Source: Eonycteris spelaea
Taxonomy: Eukaryota > Chordata > Mammalia > Chiroptera > Pteropodidae
DNA length: 64,000 nt
Direction of reading: 5' to 3'
Assembly (NCBI GenBank): GCA_003508835.1
Contig: PUFA01000021.1
Coordinates: forward strand, 9,960,501-10,024,500
Part shown: piece after piece, positions 1 to 11,884 of the stretch
Position numbering within the stretch: position 1 is the first letter of the stretch
Layout of the letters: each line of letters begins with the position of its first letter
The notes under the pieces: model-generated
The model's input: only the letters and a program-made list of their open reading frames with translations
Databases searched by the model: none
Told to the model about the DNA's origin: nothing
Made by a program: the position numbers and the translations under genes

Positions 1-324
1 CCTCAGTGTTGCCGTACATTTTCTCTCAAAATGGGTTTTCACAAAGCGGAATGACCATCACTCAAGTATGTGAGGAATGCAATAATTTCTCTGGCTTCTC
101 TGGTTTTATCGGGGCTTCTACAGGATCCTTATACCCTGTGGAACCCATCACTGATCTGCTGATAAATACATACTGCCTCGTTCCAGAAGATGCTCACTGA
201 GGGATCTGCTTTCAGTCACCAAGAAACAACTTTAATCCCTTACTGAGATGCTTTCCTCCTAACCTGACATTCTTCAAAGCAAATCAACTCTTGTGTTCCC
301 CAGTAGCTATCTGTTTCTTGGCCA
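1..324. other. unassigned left edge
   Basis: I recognise no gene or repeat. A 64-codon open frame covers positions 6-200 but has no domain, signal peptide or recognisable similarity, and is most likely chance. Confidence 0.5.
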
Positions 325-420
325 CCTTTGGCCTGTGGGTCTTTAGGAAGGTCACATGACATCTCTGCCATGTAAAATGAGGGAGATAGATGACAGATCC
401 TCTTTAGGACACTCTTTTAA
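325..420 (+). mobile_element. probable MIR SINE fragment
   Basis: The order of motifs resembles the core and 3' half of a MIR element: a 'ggtcacatgacatctctgcc' stretch like the MIR region reading 'tgacttaacctctctgtgcc', then 'tgtaaaatgagggagataga'. MIR is an ancient tRNA-derived SINE mobilised by L2. The fragment is short and diverged, so the call is tentative. Confidence 0.35.
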
Positions 421-914
421 CTTTAAGTTCAATAAACCATAACCTAAACAAACATTTCAGAGGACCATGAATGCTATTCAGAGCTAATAGAAAGAACAAT
501 AGCCTTTATGTTTTCTGTAATTTTATTTGTAGAAGCTAAATATAGTCCATTTAACAAATCGTAACGAAGGTCCCTGACCTCAGCATATGCATATGCATAC
601 AGTAATTTATTAAAAAATACAGAACTCATATCTAAGGCCTGGTGCTGGCTGTCATAGGAGTCATATACATTTATCAGACAATCTCTGCTCTTAAAATTTT
701 ACTATTACTCATCAGAGTGCTAAAACAGGTACCCAAAAATACAAAATACAAGGTCACAAGTTTATGTGATTTGTACACACTAAATTCTACCATTCAAAGG
801 GAATCTTTTCCCCTAGCATACAATGTGGTGAACACCGAACAACGGGAAAAGCCCCCACCTCTTCTCCTGACATGTGTTCTTTCCCACTGCCACCACTCTG
901 ACCAGATCTTTATA
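421..914. other. unassigned AT-rich sequence
   Basis: No repeat family recognised. It includes a small self-complementary 'gcatatgcatatgc' run near 585-598. A 96-codon open frame at 642-932 has no recognisable domain and runs into the L1 fragment that follows. Confidence 0.5.
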
Positions 915-1089
915 AGTTATTTTTTGACTTAATTGTAGACTCATATGAAATTGTAAAAGTTAATACAGAGAGATTCCATATACCCTTTACTCAGTTTCCA
1001 ACAATGGCAATTTTGCAAAACTTGCAAAACTATAGTGTGATATCAAAACCAAGACACCGACATTGATACAACTCAGTTTTACTTGTACT

Positions 1090-1140
<51 letters not shown>

Positions 1141-1690
1141 ATTCTATGCAATTTCATCTACTCTGCATGTTTCTGTACCCACTATTACATTCAAGACACA
1201 GAACAGTCCCATGGCCGCAGGGACCCCTCTGCTTGCTCTTTGACAGCCCCTGGTCTCCCCACTACCCACTCCTTCCCCACCCCTGCACCGCAGCAACCAC
1301 TAACCTGTTCTCACGGCTTAGGATTTCGTCATTTCAATAAAGGTAAGTAAATCAAATCATATAATATTTAACCACTCGAGACTGGCTTTTTCACTTACCA
1401 TAACATCCTTGGGATTTATCGAAGTTATTACATATATAAATAGTTCATATTTCTTTTTATTGTTGAATAATGTTCCATGTATTCATTCCATGGTATGAAC
1501 CGACCACAGTGTGCTTAACCATTTGCTTGTTGAGGGCCGTCTGTTTTGTTTTCAGTTTTTTGCTATGATAAATAAATATACTATAAATGTTCATGTTCAG
1601 GTTTTTGTGTGAACCTAAATTTCTATCTCTCTGGGGTCAACTGCCTGAGTGCAATTGTTGGGTATTATGGCAATTGTACAGATGATCTCA
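915..1690 (-). mobile_element. old LINE-1 3' end (L1M type), antisense
   Basis: Read on the minus strand, this matches the end of an older mammalian L1. The + strand carries the complement of the usual 3' UTR and ORF2 end in the expected order: a stretch about the 5' TTTACTCAGTTTCC-like segment near 990, a double 'cttgcaaaac' near 1020, the 'ttcatttcaataa' region near 1327, the 'tgttgaataatgttccatg' segment near 1463 and the 'tttttgtgtgaacc' segment near 1600. A (GT)24 microsatellite sits inside it. Heavy divergence indicates an ancient insertion; no ORF2 frame survives. Confidence 0.75.
1091..1138. repeat. (GT)24 microsatellite
   Basis: There are 24 uninterrupted GT units, read directly. 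The tract lies inside the antisense L1 3' region, where a shorter GT run is part of the family sequence, so it probably grew from an element-borne seed. Uninterrupted tracts of this length are usually length-polymorphic. Confidence 0.98.
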
Positions 1691-1734
1691 TGAATACAAT
1701 TTAATTGTGTTACCCCCTCCCCCACCTCTTTGAA

Positions 1735-1930
1735 ATCCTTTCCATGGCATCTCATTACTTTTAGCATCAAAGAGTAGACATCAGGGCCTACAAAGCCCTG
1801 ACATATCTGTAGTCTGGTGTTCTCACATGGCTCGCCTAATGCCTTTTCCTTCCTCTTCCTCTCCTTCCTGACACATGGGGCTTTCTCTTAATTTCTTAAA
1901 TGTGCTACATGTTTCTATGCTACGATAGAT
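1735..1930 (+). mobile_element. LINE-2 fragment, sense
   Basis: The segment 'cagggcctacaaagccctga' and its flanks follow the L2 pattern in which a lysine/proline-rich ORF2 end reads through 'ggcctacaaggccctgcatgatctgg'. The next stretch, 'gttctcacatggctcgcct', continues in the expected order. L2 is a CR1-clade LINE extinct in placental mammals, so strong decay is expected. It directly follows the L1 fragment. Confidence 0.6.
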
Positions 1931-3509
1931 GCCCTTTAATAGTGGTAAAAATCCTTTAATATCAGTAGTATGTCGATGAAATTGTTGGTCTGCAATTGAA
2001 TTGGACTCAATGAGGTCCCCTTCGCCCATCATACAGCTCATAATCCCCATGCTCTTCATATCAAACCCAGTTCTCTCAAAATCTACAACTTTTTAATTTC
2101 ATAATAAAGCTCATGACACCCATGTTTACAGAGGTAAGTCCTTTTTTCACCTTACCCATTATACCATCATCTGATGGGATAACATGTCTTAACAATTCAA
2201 CTTTCTAGCAAGTTAGTATGTATTGTTGACCTAATATGAGTTAATAGTTTTTTTTTTTTGTTGTTGTTGTTGTTGTTGTTTTTGAGGAACCAATTCTATT
2301 TCCTTGGTAGTAAGAATTAGTTTTTATACAATTTGACTATTTAGTACTACATTGACATTAACTAGTTTTATTAATATGAGGATATCTGACCAATATGGAA
2401 ATGATGGATTATTTTTTATGACAAAAATACATGGCTAATTTGATGATCTTCAAAATCAGATTGAATAGAATAGAGTTTAAAATTGTGAAATGAAAAGGAG
2501 ATTTATTAGTTTTCAGTGTGGTTTCTAAATGTTTCTAAATGTCTTACTTAACACCTCTAAACTAAACCCATGGCAATTCTAATGAGAGGCAAATTAATAA
2601 GCAAATAAGTATATCAATCAATCAAATGACTGTGTTCTGTTTCTCTGTATTAATTATCATACTTAATATTTTCTTCACATGTATTTTGATTATCTCCCAA
2701 AATGTATAATTTAATATTGAACAGAATATAAAAAGCACTTAAAAAGATATTTTGCAAACTTTTTTTTATCTAGCTTTATATTTTAACTTTTTTGTTCTTC
2801 AGCTTTTATAGTTACCTCCTATCCTTCCTTATTTCTGCTTAAAGAAGAGACTTGAACAAGTATTCACAATTTTCTCTTCATTTCAAGAATTAGGTGAAGG
2901 GTCTCAGAGTTAGCTGTAAATGGAAAAAGATAGGCAATAATTATTTGACTTTCATTTAAGACCTGCAAACTGTGATAATGGAAGAAAAAGTCACATTTAA
3001 GAAATTTACAAAAGAACTTATGATATTAAGAATCCTTGGTCTTCGTAAGTGCAAATTTTAAAAAGCTTCATTCTTGCCATGGGATTCATGGAAATAATAC
3101 TTCTCAAGACATTTAAATGATCTCAGATAGGATTTTTAATTATTATTTTATGATGCAAAAGACCTTTAAAAGGGTAAACATGATTAACTCTAGCAAAAGA
3201 CAGCGAGAAAAAGAGACAATTTGTAAGTAATAGACAACCTAACATTCTTCACAGAGAACCTAATTTTTTATACATTAATATACAGAATCGTAATTTAACT
3301 TACATTCCTCTCTGAATTCCCAAAGCCTTGACACTAGACTGTCAAATGAACATGAATGCATGTACCCATAGAATTGATCTGAAGCCCAGTAGTCCTAATA
3401 CACATACACATACTAAAATAATGATTTCTTGTGACCAATAGAGGTCAGATATTCCCATATTAATAGAACTAGTTAATGAAATATCATTAAATTATTTCTC
3501 TTTTTTCCA
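1931..3509. other. unassigned AT-rich sequence
   Basis: No gene or repeat family recognised apart from the T/(GTT)n tract at 2248-2280. The sequence is AT-rich with short local duplications, such as 'tttctaaatg' twice near 2523-2543. Confidence 0.5.
2248..2280. repeat. T12 followed by (GTT)7
   Basis: A run of 12 T followed by seven GTT units, read directly. This could be the tail of an old minus-strand retroposon, but no body was recognised beside it. Confidence 0.9.
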
Positions 3510-3925
3510 TTCATTTAATTATTCATTCATTTAACAAATATTTATTATGTACCTACTAGATACCTAACACTACGTTAGCTACAGGGACACATTAACGAGC
3601 ATTAGGTTGATGGAGTTTAAAGATTTTTTTAAAGACCCTGACACTCAAACACAGTAATAAATGTATCATTTCAGGTTGGTAAATGTGCTCGGAAAGAAAG
3701 GAACATGGCTTTTCGTGAGTTATAGCAAAGAGCTTGATTTTGGTTGGGGGGGTGGTCTGGGAAGCTTTCTTGAGGAAGTGAAGCCTTAGTTTAGATTTGA
3801 AGGGTTCGTTGGAGCTGCAGGAGGAGTAGGAGTGGGTCAGAAGGAGCACTCCAGGCAGAGGAACAGCACACGCAAAACCCAGGTGAGAGAGGCAATGCCA
3901 CACGTAAGGCATGAAAGAAGGTAAT
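3510..3925 (-). mobile_element. LINE-2 3' end, antisense
   Basis: Read on the + strand, 'tcatttaacaaatatttatt' followed by a 'gtacctactagatacctaac' stretch is the complement of the L2 3' terminus. Further on, 'ctttcttgaggaagtgaagc' and 'cactccaggcagaggaacag' match the complement of the more internal 3' part, in the correct order. The copy is about 400 bp and interrupted by small changes. Two overlapping minus-strand open frames here are chance frames in the repeat. Confidence 0.75.
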
Positions 3926-4289
3926 TGTGTTGAGTTCAGTGTCAAGACGATAAAAGTTAGCATGGTTTGGGGGCGGAAATGTACTCAGGGACAGGACCAA
4001 CCATTATAAATCATTTTGATAACTTCTGCAAAAAAAAAAAAAAAAGATTCATTTTTCCTATTGCATGTCAGTATCAACATTATATACAGGTACAGGTATT
4101 TAATTTTAAAAAAGCTCAGCCAATATAACATGAAATTTTGGAACATAAAATATTGAACGCTATGTGAACTGCACATGGATAAATGGGATATACTTCACTA
4201 TCTAAGTTTCCCACATCATGTCCCATGATTATTTTTTATCTAATAAAAAAAATTGGTGATTTGAAAGGTGATATAAAATCTCCATATCA
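3926..4289. other. unassigned sequence with A16 tract
   Basis: The only structured feature is a run of 16 A at 4030-4045. No repeat body precedes it that I recognise. Confidence 0.5.
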
Positions 4290-4740
4290 GAAATGTTTTG
4301 GCTTATGAGAAACAGAGCTCACAATTCAGAGAGGCTTAACCCTTACGAACAGATATTGTTCACCTCACAAGAAATCTAGAAAAAAACCCTAGAAATCACC
4401 AAGGCACACGTTCTTTCCTAACTTTCTTTTCAGATATACTTAATGCCTGGGCCTCTCATGGTTACCGGATGTCTAATATATCTCCAGGAATCAAAATAAA
4501 CTAATAAAGAAATAAGTCTATGTCCAAGGCAGAAACGAAAGGGAGGAGAGAGGACAAACAGTTTATCATTCTGTACCTGTAGCTTTTATCAGGAAAGAAA
4601 AACATTTTCCCAGCAAATTCAAAGCAATTCTCCACTTCCGTTTCACTGGCCAAAATAAAATCATGTTGTCCCCTTACCTGTAAGGGAGTCTGAACGTGAG
4701 GATTCGGTTTTTCTCAGACCCTGTGAAGAGGCCAAAAAGG
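4290..4740 (+). mobile_element. old interspersed repeat, family not named
   Basis: The pattern of 'cttttatcaggaaagaaaaa', 'cacttccgtttcactggcc', a 'catgttgtccccttacctg' stretch and 'taagggagtctgaacg' resembles a mammal-wide repeat I know from its 'cattggccagaa...gtcacatg...gcaagggaggctggga' segment but cannot name. The same order of motifs recurs at 52812-53292. The copy is strongly diverged. Confidence 0.4.
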
Positions 4741-7700
4741 AGGAAAGGAAAGGAATGCTGCTTGGTTATTCGATCAACAGTGCAAATGCATGAAGACATG
4801 GATTGCGAGAAAATTTACTTTGAAAACCAAGAAGAATATAATTTGTTTTGGACAAAGTTATTCTCCAAGGTTCTGTTTCTCCAATGAGAGTTTTATAAGT
4901 TTTCTACAATGATGTCTTGATTTTCTTTTTATTTTTATGATCATAGAGAAAAAATTAATGCTGGCTCATATGATCATATGTTGGATCACATGGGTGGCTG
5001 GACTTCAGCTGCCCTTTCTGGGTTTTTTTTTTTTTTTTTTTTTTTAATATTTAGATCGTGTTGGCACCAATGTCACATCTTTGATGGTCATCAGCTAGTA
5101 AGAAAAGAAGAGAATGTCATTAAGGAAGTACATCATGCTTTCTTAGAAGTGAAGGTCAAGTGATAGCATGAAGAACGATACAAATAAAGGTTTCACAGGA
5201 GTTTGAGTAGAGAAAAGGGGTAGATGTATTGAGGTAGCACAGCAGACTACATGCTTTCAAAACCATGTTGTGGCAGTCAGTACAATACTCAAATTTCAAA
5301 CAGATTATGTTTCGGTATATCAAGATGATTGCCTACATTAAATTAATAAGATTCATTTTAATTTTATCAGCTTTATAATTTGGTTCATATTTAATTTGTA
5401 AGTTTCTACAGTTGACTAAACCTTCCGAGCATAAGATGTTTATGTCTAGTTTATATTTATACACATTTACAAGTATAGTCAAAACAATGCAAATCAACAG
5501 TGGGTATATGGGTTAATATATTTTTCCTTGAAAGAAGTTTCATTCAAATTTTAGAAAGTGTATTGGAGGGCCCTTCAGGTTAATTTTGGACAACCCTACA
5601 ATTACCCAGCCTGCCCCTAGGTCAGGAAAAACTAACTATGTCTATTTTTGTCTCACCCCCCCCCCATGCTATTTCACATTTTTAAAAGAAGCAACCAATA
5701 CACTCATCCTGCATGTTTCAAGATTTGTTTCACAGATTCTGTGTTCCAATCCATGGAACTGACAGATCAAAAGGCATTAAAATATCTCTGAGTAGCATCT
5801 ATTGGAATCTTTCGTGCACTGTACACAATGAACTGTTGACCTGGAATTTTAAAGTTGGCAGTATTTAATTTGCTGAAGAAAGTCAGGAGCGTTTGTGCAG
5901 AGAAAACTTGTAAAGAAAAGTTTCTTGATAAAGAAGCTCTAATCAAAATCAAATGGGTAGGCTCAAACAGAACACAGTGAGTGATGGCCCATTTCCATGG
6001 AACCCGCAGATCAGAACCTTAGACATCATTTACATCAAGTGTCTCAGTTTCCAGGATCTCAGGGAGGCTTAGGGCTCTACTAAGGACATTTCCTATGCTA
6101 ATAGCCATGAGGATTAGGACATGTCTTAGCAGAGTATGGTTCTTTTCGCTTTGCATTGTATATTTTTTTGGAAAGTGGAATTGGCTACTTGAGGTGGGAG
6201 TGGGGAGTAAAACATGCATTATAAAATGGTTCACTAAGCAGCGACTCATGCTTTTCTTGCTCAGATTCTGATCGCTGTATGATTGAGTTTCTCAACACCA
6301 CACTAGTAAATTATGGTAAAAGCTATAAATAGATCAGTCTGAAGTGTACTTTTAGGGAAACTGATACAATCTTTGCAAGCTTTTCAGAAAAAAAATGCAT
6401 CCATCCTTTATAATCAAGGAAACAATATGAGTGACCACTCATGCTTTAAAGCCTCTTATAAAAATCTCTAAGGTTATTTTCACAAAATATTTTATCAAGA
6501 AATCTTCAGTTTAAAAATGGCCATCAAGACACACGGGACATTGAGAAACGTTTAGTCTTTTATGAAAGGGATGACAGCATAAATTACAAATAATACAAAA
6601 TAAAATAATGAGGTTCTGAGCAATTTGAATACTTCAATGAAAGTCATAGCTCTGTATAAGAATAAAAAAGAAATGGGGATATAATTAAAACATTTAATTC
6701 AAGATTTTGGACCAAAAATCAATGTTTATTTTGAACAAATCTTTATTTTTATTTTATTTATTTTTAATTTTTTAAACAGTAAGGCATATATATATATTTA
6801 CACTGTGTGTTGACCTTGCGTAGTTAGATTTCTTTCGTTCACCATGTATTTGACCCCCTTTACCCTGTCTGCCTCCCCACTCCCGAGCAAATCTTTCTTT
6901 AAAGCAGCCTTTTGAATTAGCTGATATAACTCTATTGTGTTAGTCGTGTTTAGGTTGGGAGGCATATTCATCCTCAGCAATGACCACACAACGGCAGATG
7001 ATAAAATACATTGATCATGACCTAAATAAATATCACATGGAAAATTTCTGCAATTGGAAACCAGAGGATTCAGCTTTAAAACTCAAGATTTGCTCCATGA
7101 CTCCTCAGTGCTGAGTGCAGCAGCAGCCTTGCGGCTTTGCTCTTTCGGGAGCAATCTGTATGTGTACCTGTCAGCCATATTTTCTTTTATCAGATACCGT
7201 TGCTAGGGCAACCACCTCTTTGTACAGGCCCAGGATAGCTGCTTCTTTTTGGAAACGGACTCTGGGCTGGTTGCCAGATTTGCAATTCTCAAATTCAAGA
7301 CTCTACTGTAACTTACTTAACTCTTTCATGGGCCTGAGAAAATGGAGAGTGTAAAAGCTTTAAAAATTTTTTTTATCTCCCAAATGAAGCAGAAGCTATC
7401 ATGTGACTGACATCTAGAAATATTCTTTTGCCAGGACACATGCTGTATTAATAAGGGTAATAAAGAAGATTGATTTTTTAAAAAAATAATTGAGAGACAA
7501 GCATTATTGATGTTTTCCAGAATATAAGGATTCAGAAGGGTTATAATTTTAGTTCAGTGTACAGCTCTGTAATTCTAATTCAATGTAGAGAAAAATTTTT
7601 TCACACTAAGAAGCAATGGATTTTTAGTATATTCTTTGCTGTTTTCTATAGAAATGCAAAATTATCATTATTACAAAAGAAAAAATAACAGCTTCCAAAC

Positions 7701-8034
7701 CCAGTCTCTGTATAATCACTTGAATGAACCACATTCCTCAATTGTTTGAATTTCTCCTGTTTTTACTATCTTTATTCTCCAGTGATTTTCAGATTTCAAG
7801 ACTGAGAAGGGGCTTCACAGGTCTTCTGGTCTAACTTCTGCCTCTCATTATCTTATGAAATTGTTCGTTCCATTTTTGAGCTCTAATTATTATAAACTCT
7901 GATTTTCTGATAAAGTCTGGTGTAATATCCATCTCTTTTTTCTACTTCCATATTTCAAAGTCATATAGAAGAAATCTAGACTTCTGTTCATATTACAGCT
8001 TTTTAGTAAGACTAAAAATAGCTATTTGCATCCC
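4741..8034. other. unassigned AT-rich sequence
   Basis: About 3.3 kb without a recognised gene. It contains a T23 tract at 5023-5045, a C-run near 5656-5665 and an AT-only stretch near 6740-6800. Open frames here are at most about 80 codons and carry no recognisable motif; the one at 7115-7354 begins in a CAG-rich spot. Old unrecognised repeats may be hidden in this block. Confidence 0.5.
5023..5045. repeat. T23 homopolymer
   Basis: Twenty-three uninterrupted T, read directly. It would fit the poly-A tail of a minus-strand retroposon, but I do not recognise the sequence to its right. Confidence 0.95.
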
Positions 8035-8485
8035 CGAGTGTAGTGGTCAAGGAGGTGTGCCTTCCGAAGACCTGGTCACCTGGTTGACAGATTCCAAAGG
8101 CCGCACCTTGGATCTCTGGGACACTAACGATATGACATCCTTTTTCCTGGCTGCTCTCACCCAATGACTAAACACACTGCCATACCTGAACAAAGCTATT
8201 CCTTCCCTAAAGGAAATTCTTCTAAGATCCCAGTTTGGCTTGGGGACTTTCTATAGGTCTGGTCAAGATTTTTTTCAGTACTGCACTGTTGTCTGAGGCT
8301 CTTCCTGTAAGATTCTTCCTTTCCTTTCTTTCACAGAGTCTGTGGTGAGTCACAGTCTTAAGACTCTTTCTACCTACCTTGGCTCCCTTTCCCTTTATCT
8401 TTCACAGATATTTCCCGATAAATCTTGTATATCCAATCCCATCTTGACTTCTGTTTCCTGGGAAATTCAAATTAACACAGCAAGT
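8035..8485 (+). mobile_element. LTR-like segment (probable old ERV LTR)
   Basis: The right half reads like the 3' part of an endogenous retroviral LTR. There is a pyrimidine-rich stretch, then 'gtggtgagtcacagtcttaa', then a 'cccgataaatcttgtatatcc' polyadenylation-signal-like region with AATAAA degraded to GATAAA, then 'cttctgtttcctgggaaatt' before an ...AACACA end. The left end near 8038 begins with TG. No internal retroviral genes are attached, so it would be a solo LTR. Family not assigned. Confidence 0.4.
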
Positions 8486-10070
8486 GTTTTTTTGTTTTTT
8501 TGTGTTTTTTTTCAGGATAAATATTCTCAGTTCATCAGTCTTTTCAATATGTATGTAATACTTTGCAGGCCTTTACCTTCTGGGTGCATTCTAGTTTCTC
8601 GGTGTTCGTAAGTGAGGCCCCCATGTAAAGCAAACATCTCCCACAACTGTCTGAGTAAGGCGACTAGAGCTGCATCACTCTGAGTTCCTGTCTTCTGAGT
8701 ACACACTTTTGATAATGAATTTCAGGATGACATTAACATTTTGGGCAACTATATCACTCTGTTGATTCCTAATAAACTTCGAGAAAATCAAATGAAGAGT
8801 TCGAATTCAGTTAAATAAAATTCAAAGGTACTTTGGCTATGCCCTTAAAGCCCTTTGGGATTTGAATCTAAGACTTTTTCACATGCACTATTTGTAATAA
8901 AATTCCTCTTTCCCTGTCTTATACAGGCAATTAAAAATCTAGGCATAGGTATTTACATATGTTCCAAGTTTATTCTATTTGAAAAACTCAGGTCATCTTA
9001 CCACACGTTGTATTATTTATCTTACAACACTTTCTGCCACCTTGGAATTCCATAAGCATGACAGCAATCTTCAAATCAAAGCTATTGATCAAAATGCACA
9101 GCCATGAGTGAGGAGAAGCCATGAGAAATATCTCTTTACATTAAATTGATCATTACCTTTGGACAGGGTAGTTCATTCAATTACACGTCTGTTCAAACAT
9201 GGCATTCATAGCATGTTTCTCTATATTTTCCATGAGGATATCATAAAGCACACAAACTCATTTTCTTGGTTTATAGATAAGCTATATCAAAATATTATAT
9301 GATGTGTTTTGAACCCATGTCAGTGCTCAATATATTAATCCTTTGTCTCCTTAGAGCATAAAATCTATATGTGATACTATTCTAGAAATGTGAAGGGGAT
9401 GGGATATTTTGTAAGTATGTCTAACTAGTATTAACAGAGTTTATTTACCTTGGTACTGTTAGCCATATAAAGAGATTAATAATATTTCAACTCATTGTAT
9501 GTAATACATTTAATTATAAGTTTTCCCTCTCTTGTTACACTGTTCAGAATGAGATGGCTCATTAGAGAATCATGACAAAAAGAAGTTCACTGAGAAGTGA
9601 GTGAAAATTCTCAGTGCAAAGAAAATTTCAGTAAGCATGGTTAAGGAACATAAGATTCCAAAGGCTCACTTATGTAGAATTTCCAAATCCTTTGGATGTC
9701 TATTTATCATTATTAAAGGAATTTGGAGATTTGAAATACAAAATTATTTAATGCTCAGCAATATCGCGTCTGCCATTGATAATCAAAAACAGATGTTGAT
9801 TTGGCTTTCTTGTTCTTTTTTTAAAAAATATATAATACAAAGTATTTGTAGATTTTATGTCTGTTTACACGAATACAATTTTCCAAGTAAAATATTTAGA
9901 AAGACAATTAAATTGACAGCAGTGCCTTTATTCTAAAATTACCATGAAAGAGTACATGCTTGGGAAAATTAGCATTTCCATTTATTGAAGAGGCTTTCAC
10001 ATATGGATGCTGAGGGATAACTGTAGTTAAATTTCTAGAAAGCCAAAAGCCCTATGTGAATTTTGACTGC
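8486..10070. other. unassigned AT-rich sequence
   Basis: No repeat family or gene recognised. The longest open frame (9601-9936, 111 codons) is lysine/isoleucine/phenylalanine-rich, as expected for chance translation of AT-rich DNA. Confidence 0.5.
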
Positions 10071-10218
10071 GGGCAGGGTGGGGGAGGGGGGGTAAGTAGG
10101 CACCTCAACCTCTGCATCGTCCAAGTGTCAAATGTATGTACATGAAAGGCAAATATATGTGCCTAAATTCAACTTTTCATATGCTGCCCGCCCTCCCCCC
10201 CCCCGCCCCCCGCCCCCA
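10071..10218. repeat. facing G-tract and C-tract
   Basis: A G-rich tract at 10071-10092 (runs of 3, 3, 5 and 7 G with single or double spacers) is followed after 93 bases by a C-rich tract at 10186-10218 (runs of 3, 3, 10, 6 and 5 C). Each could form a G-quadruplex, the first on the + strand and the second on the - strand. The two could also pair as an imperfect hairpin. No repeat family recognised around them. Confidence 0.85.
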
Positions 10219-10639
10219 GTTTTCTATGGTGAGAGTTCAAGGTTTTGTTTGATTTTGTTTTTACCGTGAAAGGGCAAGTTATTCTTTCAGGTTCTGCCCA
10301 GAGGGAAACACCAGTTTTAGAAGAAAAGATTGTTTTTTTAACCTCTATTTGAAGTTGTATCTAAAAAAGATAATTTATTTTCTCTTGAAAAACTTAAGTT
10401 TTGTCATTCTGTTTTCATGTACTAAGCTAGAATTTTGTTTCCTATACCTTGCTCACAGATTACAGATACATCTTATGTTCTTGAACTTAATAATTATCAT
10501 TTACCAATTTCCGTGACTCAAAGAGATAGTATATTCAACATTTTATAGTGGATTACTTTGTTGCCAAAAAAAAGTAAAAACACATAAAAATGTTTAATGA
10601 AATCTTTTTGCTTCCCTTACTAAATCTCCAGATATAAGC
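10219..10639. other. unassigned sequence
   Basis: No recognised feature. A few T-rich and A-rich short runs only. Confidence 0.5.
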
Positions 10640-11735
10640 ATAGTTAAAACTTGGTATTTATTCTTCCATATTTTTATACAAATATGTGCACACATACACC
10701 TGGGAACATTTTTCTATATATGCTGCTCTGTATCTTGCCTCTTAAGCTTTCTTTTTTCCTCTTTTATCTTCCCTTCTTCTTTCCTTTCTGTCCTTCCTTC
10801 TTATAACTACAAACACTACTGTGATGAGTATTCTATTTCCATAACATTGAATACATTTCTATAGAATCACAAGGGAAGGCAAAATACATATTGCAGAATA
10901 TGCTGTACCATTTGACCCTCTCTAAACAGTTAAGAGTGCCTAGTCTATCCCATATTCAACCACGTATTAAAATATTTTAACTTTTGCCAAAATATCTCAT
11001 TGTTTGTATTTATTTGATTATTATTTAAAGTTTAGCAACTTATTATTTGTTTATTCGCCAATTCTGTAAATTGTTTCTTGCATGTTGTTTCATGTTTATG
11101 TTTTGTTTTGTTTATTGGAAAGTCTGTGAATTGTTTGTTCTTCTTTTTTGTTTTTAAACTAGGACTGTTAATATATTTTTGTATTTATCTGTAGGCATTT
11201 TTGATATTTTGTATAGTAACCTATTACCTGTAAAATGCATTGGAAAAGTTTCTTCTACTGTTTTTCAGTTTTGTTTATGATGTTTTCAATTTGGTTTATG
11301 GGACTATTTACTATAAGAACATTTTAATTATTAGGTTCTCAAATATATCAATTATTTTACAGTTTCTGGGTATCTTATCATTATTAGGAAGGCCTTTTTC
11401 ATTCTAAAGTTAATAAAAATATTCTTTTTGTTTTTACATGTAAGTCTTCAACTTGTATGGATTTAGTCTGAGCATAGCAAGAAATTGTGTAATACTTTAA
11501 AAAATAGTTACTGTAATTTCTGTATAAAACATATTATCTGGTTCACTTTTTATGCACAGATTTAAGATAAAAATCTCTATTCTAGAGATTTTACAAATAT
11601 TCTGGAGTTTTAAAAATCTTATTTCTGCTTCTGGGCTCTTATATTGTCTATTGATCTATCTATCTATCTATATTTTTTTGTGTGCCATTATTATATGATT
11701 TATTATAACAACTTTATAGTACATTTGTTCATTTA
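10640..11735 (-). mobile_element. ancient LINE-1, antisense, 3' part
   Basis: The + strand follows the complement of an old L1M from 3' UTR towards ORF2: 'actacaaacactactgtgat', a 'ccatttgaccctctctaaac' stretch, 'tttgccaaaatatctcattg', 'gccaattctgtaaattgt', 'tttgtttatgatgttttcaa', 'aggaaggcctttttcattct', 'aagtcttcaacttgtatgga' and the 'attgatctatctatctatc' segment. These occur in the order and spacing of L1M copies. Divergence is high and no ORF survives. Confidence 0.75.
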
Positions 11736-11739
11736 CCCA

Positions 11740-11880
11740 GTTCTCTGTACATTTTAAGCATTGTGTGAGGACCTGGGAGTATGTGGGCAGCAAGAAAGGT
11801 AAGGCCCTTGCTTGTGTGGAACTTAGTAAAAAAGACTGGTTATTGCGAACAAAGAGAAATGTAATTACAAATTGGTCTCA
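11740..11880 (-). mobile_element. L2-like fragment between two L1 segments
   Basis: The + strand 'cattgtgtgaggacctggga', 'aaggcccttgcttgtgtgga' and 'atgtaattacaaattg' resemble the complement of the L2 3' region. L1 sequence resumes immediately afterwards. It is either an insertion into the L1 or a separate old copy between two L1 pieces. Confidence 0.45.
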
Positions 11881-11884
11881 GTTC

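Noticed and set aside
1063..1350. frame with alternating cysteine and valine
   Set aside because: It is the translated (GT)24 tract within an L1 fragment.
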